Assembly (NCBI RefSeq): GCF_027409185.1
Contig: NC_084460.1
Span: 150,743,569 to 150,807,568, forward strand
Direction of reading: 5' to 3'
Length of the DNA: 64,000 bases
From: Cynocephalus volans
Lineage: Eukaryota; Chordata; Mammalia; Dermoptera; Cynocephalidae
Shown here: piece by piece, positions 49,201 to 62,516 of the stretch
Layout of the letters: each line of letters begins with the position of its first letter
Numbering within the stretch: position 1 is the first letter of the stretch
The notes under the pieces: generated by a model
What the model was told of the DNA's origin: nothing
Databases searched by the model: none
What the model saw: the letters and a program-made list of their open reading frames with translations, nothing else
Made by a program: the position numbers and the translations under genes

Positions 49201-52200
49201 TAAAAAGAAAAGTGTTACTACTAAATACTTTTTAAAAAATATGATTACAATAGCTGTTTTTTTTTTTTTTTAATACAACTCTGAAATGAAAGTTGATAAA
49301 AACACAGTGTTCCAAAGTTCAGTTGGCAGCCTGAAATCTTTAAATATAACTAAGATATCCTTTTCTTTTCTTTTTTTTAACTTGAGAATAATCTGGAATG
49401 GATAGCATTCTGGCTTCCAATTTATTTGCAAGTTTGACAAGCCCTACTAACGATAATACAAGGTGCTTCATAAACTTATGATGATTAAAATTTCTTGCAA
49501 ATCTAGACCCCCATTTATAATTTTAGGTACTAATCTTACATTCTTCAGCAGAAAGGTTAAATTATATGTATTTAAATGGATTTATCAATTTTCCATGTTA
49601 AGAAATAACTAGATTTTTTTAAAAAACTGCTTACAGAAACTTATAATGCTATACTAATTAATCTTACTTATTTTACTTACTAAGTAATATTTTAATCCAA
49701 AGAAGGGGGAAATGTGGCCCACATGAAGAGGACATTTGCAATCTTTCCAAATCTAATAAGGTATAAGAATAATGAGCCTACTGGAAATTATCTGAAAATT
49801 ACTCAAGCTTTGAAACTGTTACTGATAACTCAGAGATGACTGTATCAGCTTTTACTTGGGAATCTGTTGTCAATCCATCTTAAAGTGATAAATCATGCTC
49901 TTAGTGGTTTCGAATAATCTAAATGCTTGTTTGAATAGGAGTTACCATAGTAATGTCTTTAAAATCACATTTATGTACACGTATATTCATCATACTCCCT
50001 GCATATGGCATATTGTAGATTACAGGGAGGAACACTACCTTGCAAGCCTTATGTCTTCTTAGTCCCTTACATTCTTGTAAATCTGCTGAACTACTTACAG
50101 TTCCATAGGCAGATCTTAACTTTGCACATCCTACTCCCACTTTATCTAGCTGATAAACTCCTACTGATCTCCTATTCTTTCTTTGAGAACCAATTCTAGC
50201 CTGAAGGTTTTTTCTCCCCATCTATTCTGGCCTCTGCCCTGAGGTACAGTTAAACACTTCCTATTCCTTACATTGAGAATAACTTATACTTATTTCTACA
50301 AAGATTTTCATATTGTTTTATAACTATCTGTGTATGCCCCCACCCCTAACTTGGAATTCCTAAGTCACAGGGGACAGTTTCTCATTTTTTGTATCCCCTA
50401 TGGTTACCATAGAAGTAGGTGCATAGCGATCTCTGAGTAAATGTTATGCAGAATGAATGGGAATCAGATCTATTCCACTAACTTTAGTTTGCCCCTATAA
50501 ATCCATCATCTCCAGCTTGGAATCCTTTCTGAATTCATATTCCTAAATATCTATTACAATTGGATTTTTCCACTTAGATTCTCCAGATATACCAAATTCA
50601 AAATCCACTGGTTCAAAACAGAATTTCTCTTTCTCCAAAGTTCTATCTGCATCCTCTCTCTTGACTCATAAACTTATAATTCATCCAGACGCTCTGCTCA
50701 AGTTTAAACATTTTAGTATCATCAAAAAAGAGAATAGGCTACTTTCTTCCCTGAAATTCTTTAATGGTTCCAGAGTATTTATGAGCTGAAGTTCCAACTT
50801 TTAGTGTAGCATTCTAAGTCCTTTCGGATCTCCAACACCCCCACACCCCCCATACACACAGTCTCTCAAGTTAGTCTCATTTCCCACCCACTTCCCCACA
50901 TTTCTCTGCTACCCTATTAATGTCACTGGATGGCTGTGAAAAGCAAATAAGATGAGGAAGAAGTGCTCTGTAAACTATTAAGTTCTCTACAAGTGTTAGT
51001 ACTATCCTCATCTATCATTCAAAACCCAGCTTACAGCACCTTTCTCTGTGAAGCCTTTTCAGATACGGCATCTGTAATGTTTCCTGAACTCACACAGCAT
51101 GTAACTGTGCCTCTTTTCATAGCACTGAGGCCTAGAATGATCTATTCCATCGGATGAAAGCATTTTTAGTAGAGTGTAAACTATTAAGCATCATATTTTA
51201 ATATTAATTTCATCTTTGAATTTTTCCCTTATAATATATTCTTAGGTTGAACATACATGTGAAATTAAGAAAGCTCTGTGATAACTGGTAGAACCTTGCT
51301 TATATTTTAAGCTTTCTATAACAGTATCAACTTTTGGTGCAAATAAGAATCATATAAAACAAAAATACAGATTCATCTTTATTTTTAAAAATAAAGTTTT
51401 ACTGGTAATTCTGATGTACATCAAATGTTAAATAGTGCTCTGTAGCATAGTTTGTTTTCTGTTTTTTTGGTGAAGGGCGAGGTTAACTTTGACAGTACAT
51501 TTAAATGACATGTACTATTTAATAAGGATGTTATGAATGCAGTTTGCAAAATAAATTAGAAATAAAAAAGAAAAAACTCTCATACAATGCTGCCAACTTT
51601 ATATTAGGGGAATATGATTACTACATTGTAATACATCTAATGAGTGATGTGATAATAAATGTAATAAATGCATATATACTTAAGAAAAAATTAAAATATA
51701 TTATTGAATGGATGCCTCCTTATATGTTTAAAAGTAACCCACATAAAGATTCAGTTAAGTGGATCTACCTAAAATGTAAAGTGGCTTTATCTTTCCTGTC
51801 TTTGTATTCAAGGTCCTGTTAATATCTGGGAGGAAACGTTAGAGGATATTCAGGATCTACTTTCATAAAAGGCTCATATATAGAATTATACTCACTTGCA
51901 AGTGGCCCAAGAAAAACTTAATTCAGGACTGGTTTTAAAAACAGGTAATGGGTTTTTACAATTATTTCAAATTAACACTTTAAAACTTGTCCTTAAGTTT
52001 CAAAAATGCCTTAGAGTTCATCGTTCTTTTTCACATAAACACCAGACTTAAAACAGTGAACTAAGTTTCTGTGACAGTGAATAGGTATTAACGACAGATA
52101 TACAAAGTTCATTTGCAAATTAGTTAAGATTCTGCAAACGGGACTTAGGAAAATGTTCAAAGTGACAAACTTAATTATAAAAAGAGATAATAGCTTCTTA

Positions 52201-55200
52201 TGGAAGCCATCGTTCCCATATTAAATTTTAAACCTCAATAAATTTGTTTTTCAGTTATTTTCACTTATATCTAATACCCCCATTGTACCAAGTTGGGATT
52301 TTGCAGCTGGGGGAGAGAAGGATGTAATATACAGAGAATGTAGCCTTAAAATCCTCCTTCCCTTCAATTTTATAATCAAATATATTTTATCATAAGAGAT
52401 TCAAGTTTTAGTGAACTGTCATTTAAACCTAATTTAAAATTCAAGGGTTAAATATATCCTATTTACCTCATCTTTAATGATTTTCATGAAAGGAAATATG
52501 ACTCTCACATTAGTTGCTGTTCTTAAAAGCTGGTAGCATTGATCTACAAAAACTTGTTTTGAAGGATTAGATTTAAGCTGTAGTTTACTCCATATGAAAA
52601 TCAACTCCCTGTAAATGAGAAAAAAAGAGAAATATCAAAAATACAGTTTATCCAAATACAGACATTAGCTATGTTTCCCTGATTCTATAGAACCCTAGCT
52701 GGAATGTATACAAAGTGGGTGTGAATGTGTATCATGTTAACCCCCCAGCTGCTCTGCTGCCTATGAGACTAATAGAAGTTGGGAAAAAAGAGAGATCAGA
52801 AATTACAGATTTGCAGTGATAAGGAATTAATTTCAACCAAATGCTGGCATACCTAAAACATCTCTATTATTAGATCAAAACAGAAATTCTAATCTCAATG
52901 TACCAATATTGATGATATTAATTAAAAAAAAAAAACTTTGGCCTTATTATCCTACTTGCAAATTTGGAAACCACTGTTACAGACTTTCTGCAAAGAAGAC
53001 ATGGTTCATATTTTTCAATCTATGAGGATACCAAAAGTACTATAGATTAAAAGTGTAAGTATATCATAGTACCATCAGCCATTGGTATCCTTGGGGGATT
53101 GCAGGACCCCTTGCAGATACAAAAATCCACAGATGATCAAGTTCCTTATATAAACTGGCATAGCATTTGCATATAATCTATGCACATATATACTTTAAAT
53201 CATCTCTACATTACTTATAATCCCTAATACAATGCAAATGCTACATAAACAGTTGTTATGCCTTATTGTTTAGGGACTAATGACCAAAAGAAGTCTGACA
53301 GTTCAGTACGGACACATCCAATTTTTTTCCTGAATATTTTTCTGCTGTTGGTTGAATCCACAGATGTGGAACCCACGGATATGGAGGGGTGACTGATTCT
53401 GAAATTGCATGTTTTTGATCATCTGCTCTTCTGTCAAGATATGGTACTTTTAAACAAAGCTACGGACCATTTAACATATTTCATAGGTAGATTCTTATCT
53501 AAAATATGGCCAAAGTCATTAGATGAACAAGGCTCAGAGCAGTGCGTTTTGAGGCAAAGGCATATCATAAGATATAATTGATATATTTGGATATCACATT
53601 TTAGCAAATTAAAATTTTTTAAAACATGCCATAAAAGTTATGCAGTGCATCATAATGTAAAAGTATTAAAATAACTGATGAAAATGTTTTAAAAAAAATG
53701 TGATTACTGAGTATGTACTTTGAGCCTAGCTATTAAATCTGAGGACAGCTTGATTACCATCATGAAGGTACACATATTTCAGAAAACACAAAACAGAAAA
53801 TGACAGCAAATAACATATAAGAAGTAAAACCAAAATTCCACCTCCATTTCATACTAGCTATATCAGTGTTCCTTAAATTTCAGTCCACCACCCACTTTTT
53901 TTTTGCATACGTACTTCTTTAGAATGTTCACCAGGCTTCACATCTTCCTTCCAAATCTCTAGCTCTGACTTCTTTCCACATTTTCATGCCTGGGTATTTC
54001 AACTTAGATTGCTTTCCATCACCTTAATCCACTTAGAACTAATTATATTACTGCAAAATTGATGATCTTCTCCTAGATCAGTTACTGACAAACATTCCTC
54101 TGGCCTGTTTGGTTTTGACCTGTTTATTTTACCAGTGTCTTTATATTGCAATTATATTTTTGCTCAGCTGTGTTATTCTTTCTCAATGCTACCACCTTAG
54201 GCCTTTAATTTTATAGATGTATTTTTCTACAGTGGTTGCTAACCTGATCTGTTTCCATCCTCCCAGATCATTTAATTTAGTGCTTATTCAAAATGCTGTA
54301 TAGTGTTAATTGCAACAGAAACAGATTTTGGAGTCAGAAGGATCAGGATTTGAATCTTGGGTACTCTTCTAGGTTGATTTCCTCACTGTCAAAGTGTTTC
54401 ATTTATTTTCACTTTTCTTTATGCTGATGTCTCTACTTGGAAAGTACTTCTTCATTTCTAAGTCAAGCTTATCTTTCAAAGGCCGTATCAAGTGTCTCTT
54501 CATGAAAGCCTTCATGAATACTCCAAACTACGGTGATACCAACTTCAGAATAGAATTTATCTCTCTTAATGATTTCATGCTTTTTATATGCTACCTTGTT
54601 TATATTTTAGAGGTCCTATTTCCCCAACTGTTAATACATTGTAAACCTCCTCAATTACACATTGTATAGTGGAGGTAGTGGCAAGAACAATGGGATTGGG
54701 AATAAGAAGGACCTAAATCTCAATACAGCATTATACACTAATTGAAGTGGTGCTACCCAGTTCACAGTGAACCACTCTTTTTTGGGAATAGCCCTTATAC
54801 ATAGGGGTGGAACTCGACCCTCCCTTCCTCCTTTAAGATACTAATTCAGGAGTAGGAAACTGACCCCAATCAGACCAGTCAGTGTCCCTGGGATGTTCTC
54901 AACTCTAAATTATAATGCTTGGGGACTGTTGGTGTTCCTATTGATCTGTAGCTGGAGAGATTGAAGCCAACTGACAAAAACATGTCTGTAAAAAACATTA
55001 GCGATCTCAGCATCCTTGGTAGCAGTTATCTTTGAGGAACAACTGTATCCCTCCTCGTCTTGTGGTTCATGTCATACCCCAGTATCCTTTCAGTCCTTTT
55101 CCCTACACTAGTTAGATATAGATGCTATCGCTTGCAAACTGACTAATATAAATTCAAACTCCATTTTGTACTAGCTATATGACTTTTATCTCTTACCTAG

Positions 55201-58200
55201 TTTTTTTTCACATAAAAGATGGGATTATTCCTACAACATCATTATTTTTAAAAATAGAAAGTGAAAAAACATAGGTGAAATGTCTGGCATGTACTGATGT
55301 ATTTTAATAAATCACTAGTTTCCTATATTGATTCCTTGTCTTTGTAGTCTTCATTGTACCAAGCAGCAAGACTTATTCAATAAATACTCGATAGCTGATA
55401 ATCTAGCAAAAATTGTATTCCTAAATGCTAAAAGCATTTAGAGGAAGAATTTTAAGGGAATATGTTAAGAGAAATTATAGACATGGAATGAGATAAAAGA
55501 TCATATGAACATTCTAAATAAGGGGTATTTTATGAAAAATGAGGTATGGATGGAAGAAGGCAAACAGATTGACTGTTTAAGAAGACATGGCATATCTGCA
55601 ACAGATTTTAAAACAAAATGATAGTTGGAAATCCTGGGAGAGAGAGTCCATTCAATATTATACAAATTAATATGTAACATATTAGAAATGTATATATTTA
55701 TTTTCCAACTTGTTCCAAAGAATAATGTGAGAATCCTTACCGATATTCTTAGGGCACAAAATGATTTGATTTGATTTTTTCTTTTTTTTAAAAGACAGAT
55801 CTTATTTCCATTTTGTTGCTGTTAAGTCAAGGGAAACTTTGGTAAACAAAATGTATCCCAGGATCCTACTAAATTTTCCAGGAGACGGCTACTAGTGTGG
55901 ATTTTAGCTTTGTAGCAGTCAAGGCAAAAATCTCAAAATTATGGTCATTAAGCTTTTGATTTTACAAATGGGTTCTTGAGTTTTATTTGTACATTGGATT
56001 TTGAAGGAAAACAAAAAAAAAACAAAAATCCTGAAAACCACTGACACTCTTTTAGAAGACTAAAAGGCAGGTTTAATGAAGCATATCATTTTCTTTTAGT
56101 CAGTAGGCCCTTTAGAAAACATAGCACCCATTCAGTGTACAAACACATTTCTCAATAATACAATCACATTATCTGGTTTCTGAGAAAAGGCTATAACAGG
56201 GTCTATAATCACCCTTACAATGTAGATATTTTGTTTTTCAAACTTGACCCATTCATAGTAAGTTATGCTTAATAGCAGAGGCTGTAAGTCAGGCAGCCTG
56301 GGTTTGAATCCTGGCTTCCCTGTTTACTAGTTGAATGGCTTGAGCACAATATTGTCTATTGTTGGATTAAATGAGGTAATGTGTATATAAAGCATAGAAT
56401 ATAGGAAGCACTCAGCAAAAGTTAGCAGCTGCTATTATTATTATTAGTGATAATGAAAGAGAAACAAGGTTAGTAGCTTGCCCCATTGGCTTGAGATACA
56501 GCAGACTAGACTGTGGATCTGGTTCTGTCCACACAGAGGGGAGAGGAAGGGCAAGCTGGCTCATAGGGAAGGCCAGGATGAAACAGACGATACAGACTTT
56601 GCAGGCTGAAAATAAGCCTGCTCTTCAAATTACAGTAAATTAGAAGCAAGAAAAAGGACCACAGCATTCAAAAATATAGAGGAGAGACAGAGAAAATACG
56701 AAGGCAGGCCATCAGGACCTGTGCAATTCAGAAAGAAGTGCCAAAAGGAAAAGCTAAAGACTCCTTTCCATTTAGACAGCTGGAGTCACACCCAGCTTTT
56801 ATTCCTAGAGGGCGTTTGTGGCCAAGAGCTGGAACATAGGCATTGTTCTATTTTTAAGGTCCATCCCTAAAGAGTAGAAATTGATTAGCCAAGAGAATAA
56901 GAAAATGAAATATATTTTCCTGTTTTTTTATTTATTTACACTTGATTCCAGTTACTTATGAGTATATTAAAATGAAAAGATTTAAGATAACCTATTTAAA
57001 TAAATATAGCCAGGCAGAGATCATTCCTGTCCTCAAAGGAAAAGATATTCTATAACAGTCATGACTATATTTAATTTCAGAATAACTGCATATCTAAAAA
57101 TGATAACACTCTGAAAACTATTTAAGAGTATATGTCTCCCCACTACCTCTCTTCCTCTATTTGAAATTCCTATTTACATAGTATACTTTTGAATAAAAAT
57201 TAGCAGAATGTAACTGAAAGTATATTGTACTCCCCTAAAAGACAAGTTTACTTTTTTCTAGACTCAGCTCTAATTAACTATTTGGCTCTGTCTCTGAATC
57301 TGAAAATTTTAATGTATAAAACAAGAATACTGAAGTACGTTTATAGCCCATGATCATTTCAGATTATATGTTCAGCAAATGAAACCTAGTAATGATTTCA
57401 CCTAATAGCACTTGAAGGGTAGGCACTAAAAACTCTTCTACCACATTTTAAATTACATGATTGCTAGGTAAACTTGATGCTTCATGTATCCTACTAGCAA
57501 CTTTTAAGTCATCTTAAAAATGTTTTTAAAAGCTCGTACTCCAATCTGAAAATTTAATTTCATACATAATTGTTTCATTATAACATATACCTTTAAACAT
57601 TTACACTATCAATTAGTGGTACATGATTATTTTCTTTTTAAAATCTTTAGTTCTTAGAATCTGTTATTCCTTGCACAATAGATTTTTATTTTAAAGTGGT
57701 TTAATATTTTCATACAATTTAAAATATATATATAAAGTCCATACTCTGCTAACCAATTCTTCTGTTGTCCATCTCACCATTTCAATTTCTGTATTAGAAA
57801 CACTTACCAGATACAGTACATATCCCCATTCTGGAGCTGTGGAATAAGAAAGGATTCACAGAGTTGCAAGGCTAACATAGTCTTGCCTTCTTTTTCAGTG
57901 TTACAGATGATATCAATTCCACTCTTACAATCAGTTTTCAATAAATGCTGAGGAAAAGAAAAATCAGTTTGCATCATTAAAAATATCTAAAAAGCTAGTT
58001 GCAATAAATGTTTAATGTAAAAGAAATTAGATTTCTAGTTTCCTTCTACAAAATGATGAATTGTATAGAAGTATTTTCACGATTTCATAGTTTCACTGTA
58101 TAGCACCTACATTTTAAAATGACTACTTTTAATTTCATTAATGTCCACAATCTATAGGCAAGTAGGGTTCATATTAGAAAAAGATTAATTCTATTATCTT

Positions 58201-61200
58201 GAAAAAACAAAATAAACATGCGCATTTAACTTCTTAGTACTTTATTTAAAAGGCAAAAATCATAATGCTTCTTGGTTTTTAATGCTCTTCCTTATCACAC
58301 CAAAAACTCAATATGAATAATGCTTATTAATGAGTATATTTTATTATTGTCATCATTTGTTAATATCAGATTCTGACTAATTCAACACAAACTTAAAGAA
58401 TGATGCCCAAAGAACACATCTGGATAACGTAATTTTTAAATATTTGATATTACTGTAAAAGGAATTTAACAACAACAATAGGTTACTTTTTTTTTTTTTT
58501 TTTGGTAGGGCTAAAATGGTAATAGGCAAAAATAATTTCAAACAATACCTCCCGGAATAGCTGATCTTCTACAGGTGACATAAACAGACATGTGAAGAGT
58601 GCTTGATGGAAGTACAAGTCTTTACTGATTTCTGGGTGATTTATACAAGATTTAATAAGAGCCATTGCTTCGGGTATGCGTTCACAAGCAATTAAATATC
58701 TGGCACGTAGTTCAAAGAACAGTGGATTTTCAGAACTTAAATATTTGTTCACTATATTAAAAAGAAAACATACTATTACTCTCAAGGAAAGATTCTCTTA
58801 AACTTTGATATTTGTCTGAAACTTTACAACTAAAATATGATATCTAATTAGATTAACCAGTTATTTAACTAAGTAACATTTTCCTTAGTAGGAGTTTATG
58901 TGTGGAAAAAATGTTCAATTATATGGTTGGAAAAATGAAAAGAAGAGTGACACAAAAACAAAGAAATATTTGTTCAAAAAATATTTGTTGATTTCTTTTC
59001 AGTCAAGCAAAAAACAAAAATAAAAACAAAATTTAAAAGAAAAAAATGAAATCTTTCACTTCATTAATGTGTTAAAATGTTTCAAGTAACATGGGTCTTA
59101 TGATGTCCTGGTCTAAGATTACATACTTTGTCTTCTAACTGTCTGCTATTTTCATTATTGTAAGGTTAAAAGGCTGAATCCTAATTTGTCACATTAAAAC
59201 CAATTAATTCAGATTAATTATAGAGAAGTGTAATCTGAAAGAATGAAAAAGTTGAGTCATAAGAGATATATATTTTATTCCTTTTCAAAATTAATTCAAA
59301 ACTAGTGCCAAATAGGACTGCTTATTAATATATGGTCATGTATCATTAAGGATAATTACTGATGAATACTTTTACACAATTTAAAAATACATAAACACCT
59401 TAAGCTACATAAGTTTATTTAGACCTAACAACAACCTTATGATAGGTATTATGATACTTGTTTTACAGTTCACAAAACTGAGTTTCAGAGAGGTCAAATG
59501 ACTTGCCCAAGTATAAAGAATAAGTGGTAGAGCAGGTACTGCAACCCATATGTTATGATTTTGAGTCAGAAAATGTTTTCATTACTTACATATGTTTAAT
59601 CAGTAGCTTCTGAAGTGCTTATGAGCAATGTTTTATTTTGAACATTTGCCTTGAAATTCTGTTTATAATGTGATAAGCAAACACTGATTTGTATAGTTAG
59701 TGCAGAGATAAACTTCAGTCTGTTCTCTACCCTAATGATCACCAACTACAGAAGAGTCATTCATATTAATGAGACTTTAGAGTAGCTTTTTCCAAAGTGA
59801 GGTATGCCAGTGTAGGTATGAAAGGAGTATTTATTATTTTAATGCTAATTCCGGCCTAAAAGGCCATCAGCCCTCAGGTCAACAGGTTTGTTCTAGCTCT
59901 TACTCAGAGACGCCTAAAAGCTCCCCTTAAAGCACAAACTTTCTTGTCCCCTGTCCTCACTCATTTTGAAGCTCTGTCTTTGTCTAGCTCCTGTCCCCTC
60001 TGGCTACATTTCCCAGTCTCCTCATAGTTTCCTCCATCACCCTTGCCTTTCCTGAATTTGACTCTTTATACTTTTCCTCAATAATCAAACTCTTCCTCCT
60101 CAGCTTCAACTGTCTTCCTCTTTCTTTAAATAAATTTTTTTTTAAAGTGTTTTTTTAAGCAAATCACTTTTCAAGATCCACAAATCAAGCAGGTCTCCTT
60201 TTTATTTCTTGGGTCTCCATGCCACTGTCACGTATACCTTAGCCCTTTCCTCCTAGTTTTGTCCTACCTCCCATCCCATCCCACCACTCTGAATTGCTTC
60301 TCCTAGTCTTATCTCTTCATCTTCTCTCACATCTCTATCATAGTCTTCCACACCTATAATTATGGTTGGTTTGCTCTTAAGCCTGATAATCATAGCCCCT
60401 ACTCAACTCAACTCTACTCAGAACTCACCCCCATCCCTTAACCTGGGACAAATGGAATAGCCTAACCTGCTCAGCACCATCTGTGGTGTGAAGTATCTTT
60501 TTCACCAGACCAAGGTCTGACTGGTTCTAGGGTTGGGAGGTCTTGTCTTTCCCCTCTGGCTGTCTTATAACTGCACTTCATAGGCTCTCTCCACTCTTTC
60601 AAATGTTTTCCATACTTTTCTGCTTATTCCTCACTGCTGAGCTTACATTTTTAGTTCTGGTGATCTCAAATGTTCGGAGGCTTAGAAATAAAATGGGAAA
60701 CATTTTTTAGAAGAATTAACTAGAAGCAGTTGACAGAGCCTCCTGCCTCAAAAGGAAATTTTGACCCACAAGAGACAACTGTGGGTCTAGGTTTGACAGG
60801 AGGTAATGTCAAAGAAGTAGTGGTGACATAGTTTACTGTGTCAGGGAGATTCCATGTGCTCTCATGAAAAGCAGAGTTTTTGTTTTTTTTTAAAAAAGGG
60901 TGTTCCTACTTAGATTTAAGAAACATAACTGAAGTGACAAAAACTCCCTGTAAATAACATCTAATAAATGTGTTAATACTCTGAATTCCCATTACTAGAA
61001 ATAAATGTGTCTAGTGGTGTAAAAAATCACTTTGGACCAGGTCAGAATAACAAGTTAAACATTCTTCATCTGAAAATACATTTACTCCGTTATTCAGTAT
61101 TATAAAATAAAGAAAAATCACGGTTACTGCTCTAGTTAGGAAACAAAATTGTGTTTGCTTCTCACAAATGTTGGTTTTGATTTTCAATCTCCTGAGTGAA

Positions 61201-61340
61201 GTACCTATCTCCTGAGATGCTGGCTGGGCTTTAAGAACAGCTTGCAACACTGGATCTTCCCACGGACCACCATCTCTAATGATTCGAGTCACCAGTTCCA
61301 GATTCACATTTCCATATCTGCGGAGGTGATTCTGGCATTC
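46239..61340 (-). CDS. ZNF654: ZNF654 (zinc finger protein 654), 3' six coding exons; 5' end outside window
   Basis: This is a nuclear C2H2 zinc-finger protein of the ZNF654/ZNF292/RLF family, presumed to be DNA-binding and regulatory; its targets are not established. Exons on the minus strand are 61340-61205, 58751-58549, 57947-57808, 52608-52467, 49197-46857 and 46246-46239. They total 2970 nt, in frame, for 989 residues plus stop. I remember human ZNF654 as 1129 residues, so about 140 N-terminal residues are missing to the right. The first 207 window residues and the start of the large exon form the conserved helical N-terminal region shared with ZNF292 and RLF (GDMYCIWELIFIWSKLQ is typical). 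The large exon carries six C2H2 fingers, an acidic block, a basic PKRRKF motif and a final C2HC-like finger. No KRAB domain is seen. Synteny with C3orf38 supports the call. Confidence 0.95.
46247..46856 (-). other. ZNF654: ZNF654 last intron, with MIR
   Basis: The 610-bp intron has consensus GTAAGT and TTTTACAG ends. A plus-strand MIR covers about 46555-46760 (GATTCTGGCTTCCACAAG). Confidence 0.8.
46857..49197 (-). CDS. ZNF654: ZNF654 large zinc-finger exon
   Basis: The 2341-nt exon is open throughout and starts VEEEGLQICVEICG after acceptor TTTTTACAG. C2H2 fingers are at 48594-48535 (short, 11 residues between second Cys and first His), 48513-48451, 47997-47926, 47874-47812, 47790-47722 and 47703-47635. 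Three of them have C-x4-C spacing. A Cys/His cluster ending in Cys (C2HC type) is at 46959-46891. A Glu/Asp block lies at about 48150-48091 and PKRRKF, a likely nuclear signal, at about 47046-47029. The linker between the fingers and the last cluster is Ser/Thr-rich and probably disordered. The exon ends GATGAAA before a consensus donor GTAAGT. If unspliced, the frame runs 34 residues into the intron to a stop at 46753. Confidence 0.96.
49198..52466 (-). other. ZNF654: ZNF654 intron with L2 relics
   Basis: Sense L2 fragments lie at about 50085-50465 (ending GTAAATGTTATGCAGAATGA) and 50480-51180 (TTTCTCTGTGAAGCCTTTTC). No other gene is seen. Confidence 0.65.
52467..52608 (-). CDS. ZNF654: ZNF654 internal exon
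   Basis: The 142-nt exon follows acceptor TCATTTACAG and reads (W)ELIFIWSKLQLKSNPSK to FPFMKIIKDE before donor GTAAAT. It ends on a codon boundary. Confidence 0.93.
53075..53395 (-). mobile_element. MER2 (Tigger-type) DNA transposon relic
   Basis: Imperfect terminal inverted repeats (CAGCCATTGGTATCC and GGATATGGAGGGGTGACTG) and the internal ACTTTAAATCATCTCTACAT match MER2. Confidence 0.8.
56265..56450 (+). repeat. MIR
   Basis: GGCAGCCTGGGTTTGAATCC and TTACTAGTTGAATGGCTTG are close to the MIR consensus. Confidence 0.8.
57808..57947 (-). CDS. ZNF654: ZNF654 internal exon
   Basis: The 140-nt exon follows acceptor TTTTCCTCAG and reads HLLKTDCKSGIDIICN to NGDMYCI plus TG. It has a strong donor, GTAAGT. 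The TG plus G makes Trp with the next exon. Confidence 0.93.
57948..58548 (-). other. ZNF654: ZNF654 601-bp intron
   Basis: This is an AT-rich intron with GTATTG and TTTTCCTCAG ends. I recognise no repeat except the T run at 58485-58504. Confidence 0.75.
58549..58751 (-). CDS. ZNF654: ZNF654 internal exon
   Basis: The 203-nt exon follows acceptor TTTTTAATATAG and reads (V)NKYLSSENPLFFELRARY onward to DQLFRE before donor GTATTG. It ends on a codon boundary. A T run of about 20 bases lies at 58485-58504 just past the donor. Confidence 0.93.
58752..61204 (-). other. ZNF654: ZNF654 2.5-kb intron
   Basis: The intron contains an antisense MIR-like element at about 59400-59560 (TTACAGTTCACAAAACTGAG, ACTTGCCCAAG). 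A C/T-rich stretch at 59880-60620 may be a decayed L2-like relic. Confidence 0.6.
61205..61340 (-). CDS. ZNF654: ZNF654 internal exon (first in window)
   Basis: The 136-nt exon starts ECQNHLRRYGN after the acceptor CTCTCCTAG and ends GAGATAG. The donor is GTACTT, a weak match to consensus because +5 is not G. The split codon G plus TG (Val) joins cleanly to the next exon. Confidence 0.92.
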
Positions 61341-62419
61341 CTAGGAGAGAAAAATCATTTTGGCTTTGTGAATTTAAAGGGGTTAAAAACTAAACTTGAT
61401 CATCATTGTCAATAAAATGACTGATGGTCAATGAGGCAGCTGTTAAATTACAAAAGAGAAAAGGTTACTGTTGTAACCTAAGTAGGGTGTCAAAACCCCA
61501 TTAGTACACAAATAGGCTTTAATGGCAAAGGTTACACAGTGTGTACATAACTGGACTTATAAAATCCCATTAAAACAGGGATGAAGTGTAACCTAAAGGA
61601 AAAACTTAAGGATGCATCATTTCTAGGAAAGAACCAGGTTGCAAAAAACAAACTAAAAAAATGTTTAGTTAAATGTATATGAGGGCTTATAAAGTTCCTG
61701 TTAAAAATGGCAGGCAAGGGCCTGATAATAAGAAAGGGGGGGGGGGGTGGAGCTGCTCAATAGGCAGACTCTGGTTGGCAGGTAGACACAGGTTCCCTGC
61801 CCTGATCCCAAATACATAATCTGAGTTGCAGTAGAAATCTGGAAGATGGAAATTCTATTCCCTTTTATTGGATAATTAGATTAGTAGTTCTGAGATGAAG
61901 AAATGACAGGTTGAAGAAATAAATTTAACCTATAATATGAACACTTTGGATTAGGTTTAAGATAAATATGAATTGATAAATTGGGCAATAACTGATCATT
62001 TGTCCATGTATTATGGGTTTTTTTTTAAAAGATATTTGAAATGTTTTTAGAGAATCTGCTGTCTTAGGCTTGTCATTACAATTTGTAACAGAAGTTTATA
62101 AGCAATGTATAATATTTAGGAGAACTTGGTTTACTGAATTTATAAATTTGATTTATTAGATTAAGATTAACAGGATATGTTTAGTTATTTGATTATGCTT
62201 TTTGATTCATTATATACTTTGTTAAATGTTTTTTAAAATGCTTCAGGGAATTTAATTTGACAATTTAAGAAGATTAACTGAAGGCCTAGTAAAAGTATTA
62301 TTTTTTAAAATGCATAAATTAAAAAAATAAATAAATAAAAATAAAATAAAATAAAATAAAATGCATAAATTGAGCTTAAAACCTTAAGAAAACACTAGAT
62401 ATTAAAAATGGCAGTGTTA

Positions 62420-62516
62420 GGACCGGCCCATGGCTCACTTGGGAGAGTGTGGTGCTGACAAGTCAAGGGTTAAGATCCCCTTACCGGTCATCTTCAAAAA
62501 AAAAAAAAAAAAAAAA
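62420..62516 (+). mobile_element. CYN-type SINE, short (monomer-like) form
   Basis: GGACCGGCCCATGGCTCACT, GAGTGTGGTGCTGACA and GGTTAAGATCCCCTTACCGG form one tRNA-like unit, followed by a run of about 21 A. A near-perfect duplication is GGCAGTGTTA (62410-62419) versus GGCAGCGTTA (62517-62526). It is on the strand opposite to ZNF654 transcription. Confidence 0.88.

Larger units (their letters stand above)
52609..57807 (-). other. ZNF654: ZNF654 5.2-kb intron
   Basis: The intron contains MER2 (53075-53395), an L2 3' fragment (about 54390-54660), an unassigned decayed repeat at 54730-55160 and a MIR at 56265-56450. Nothing suggests an extra exon that keeps the frame. Confidence 0.65.
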
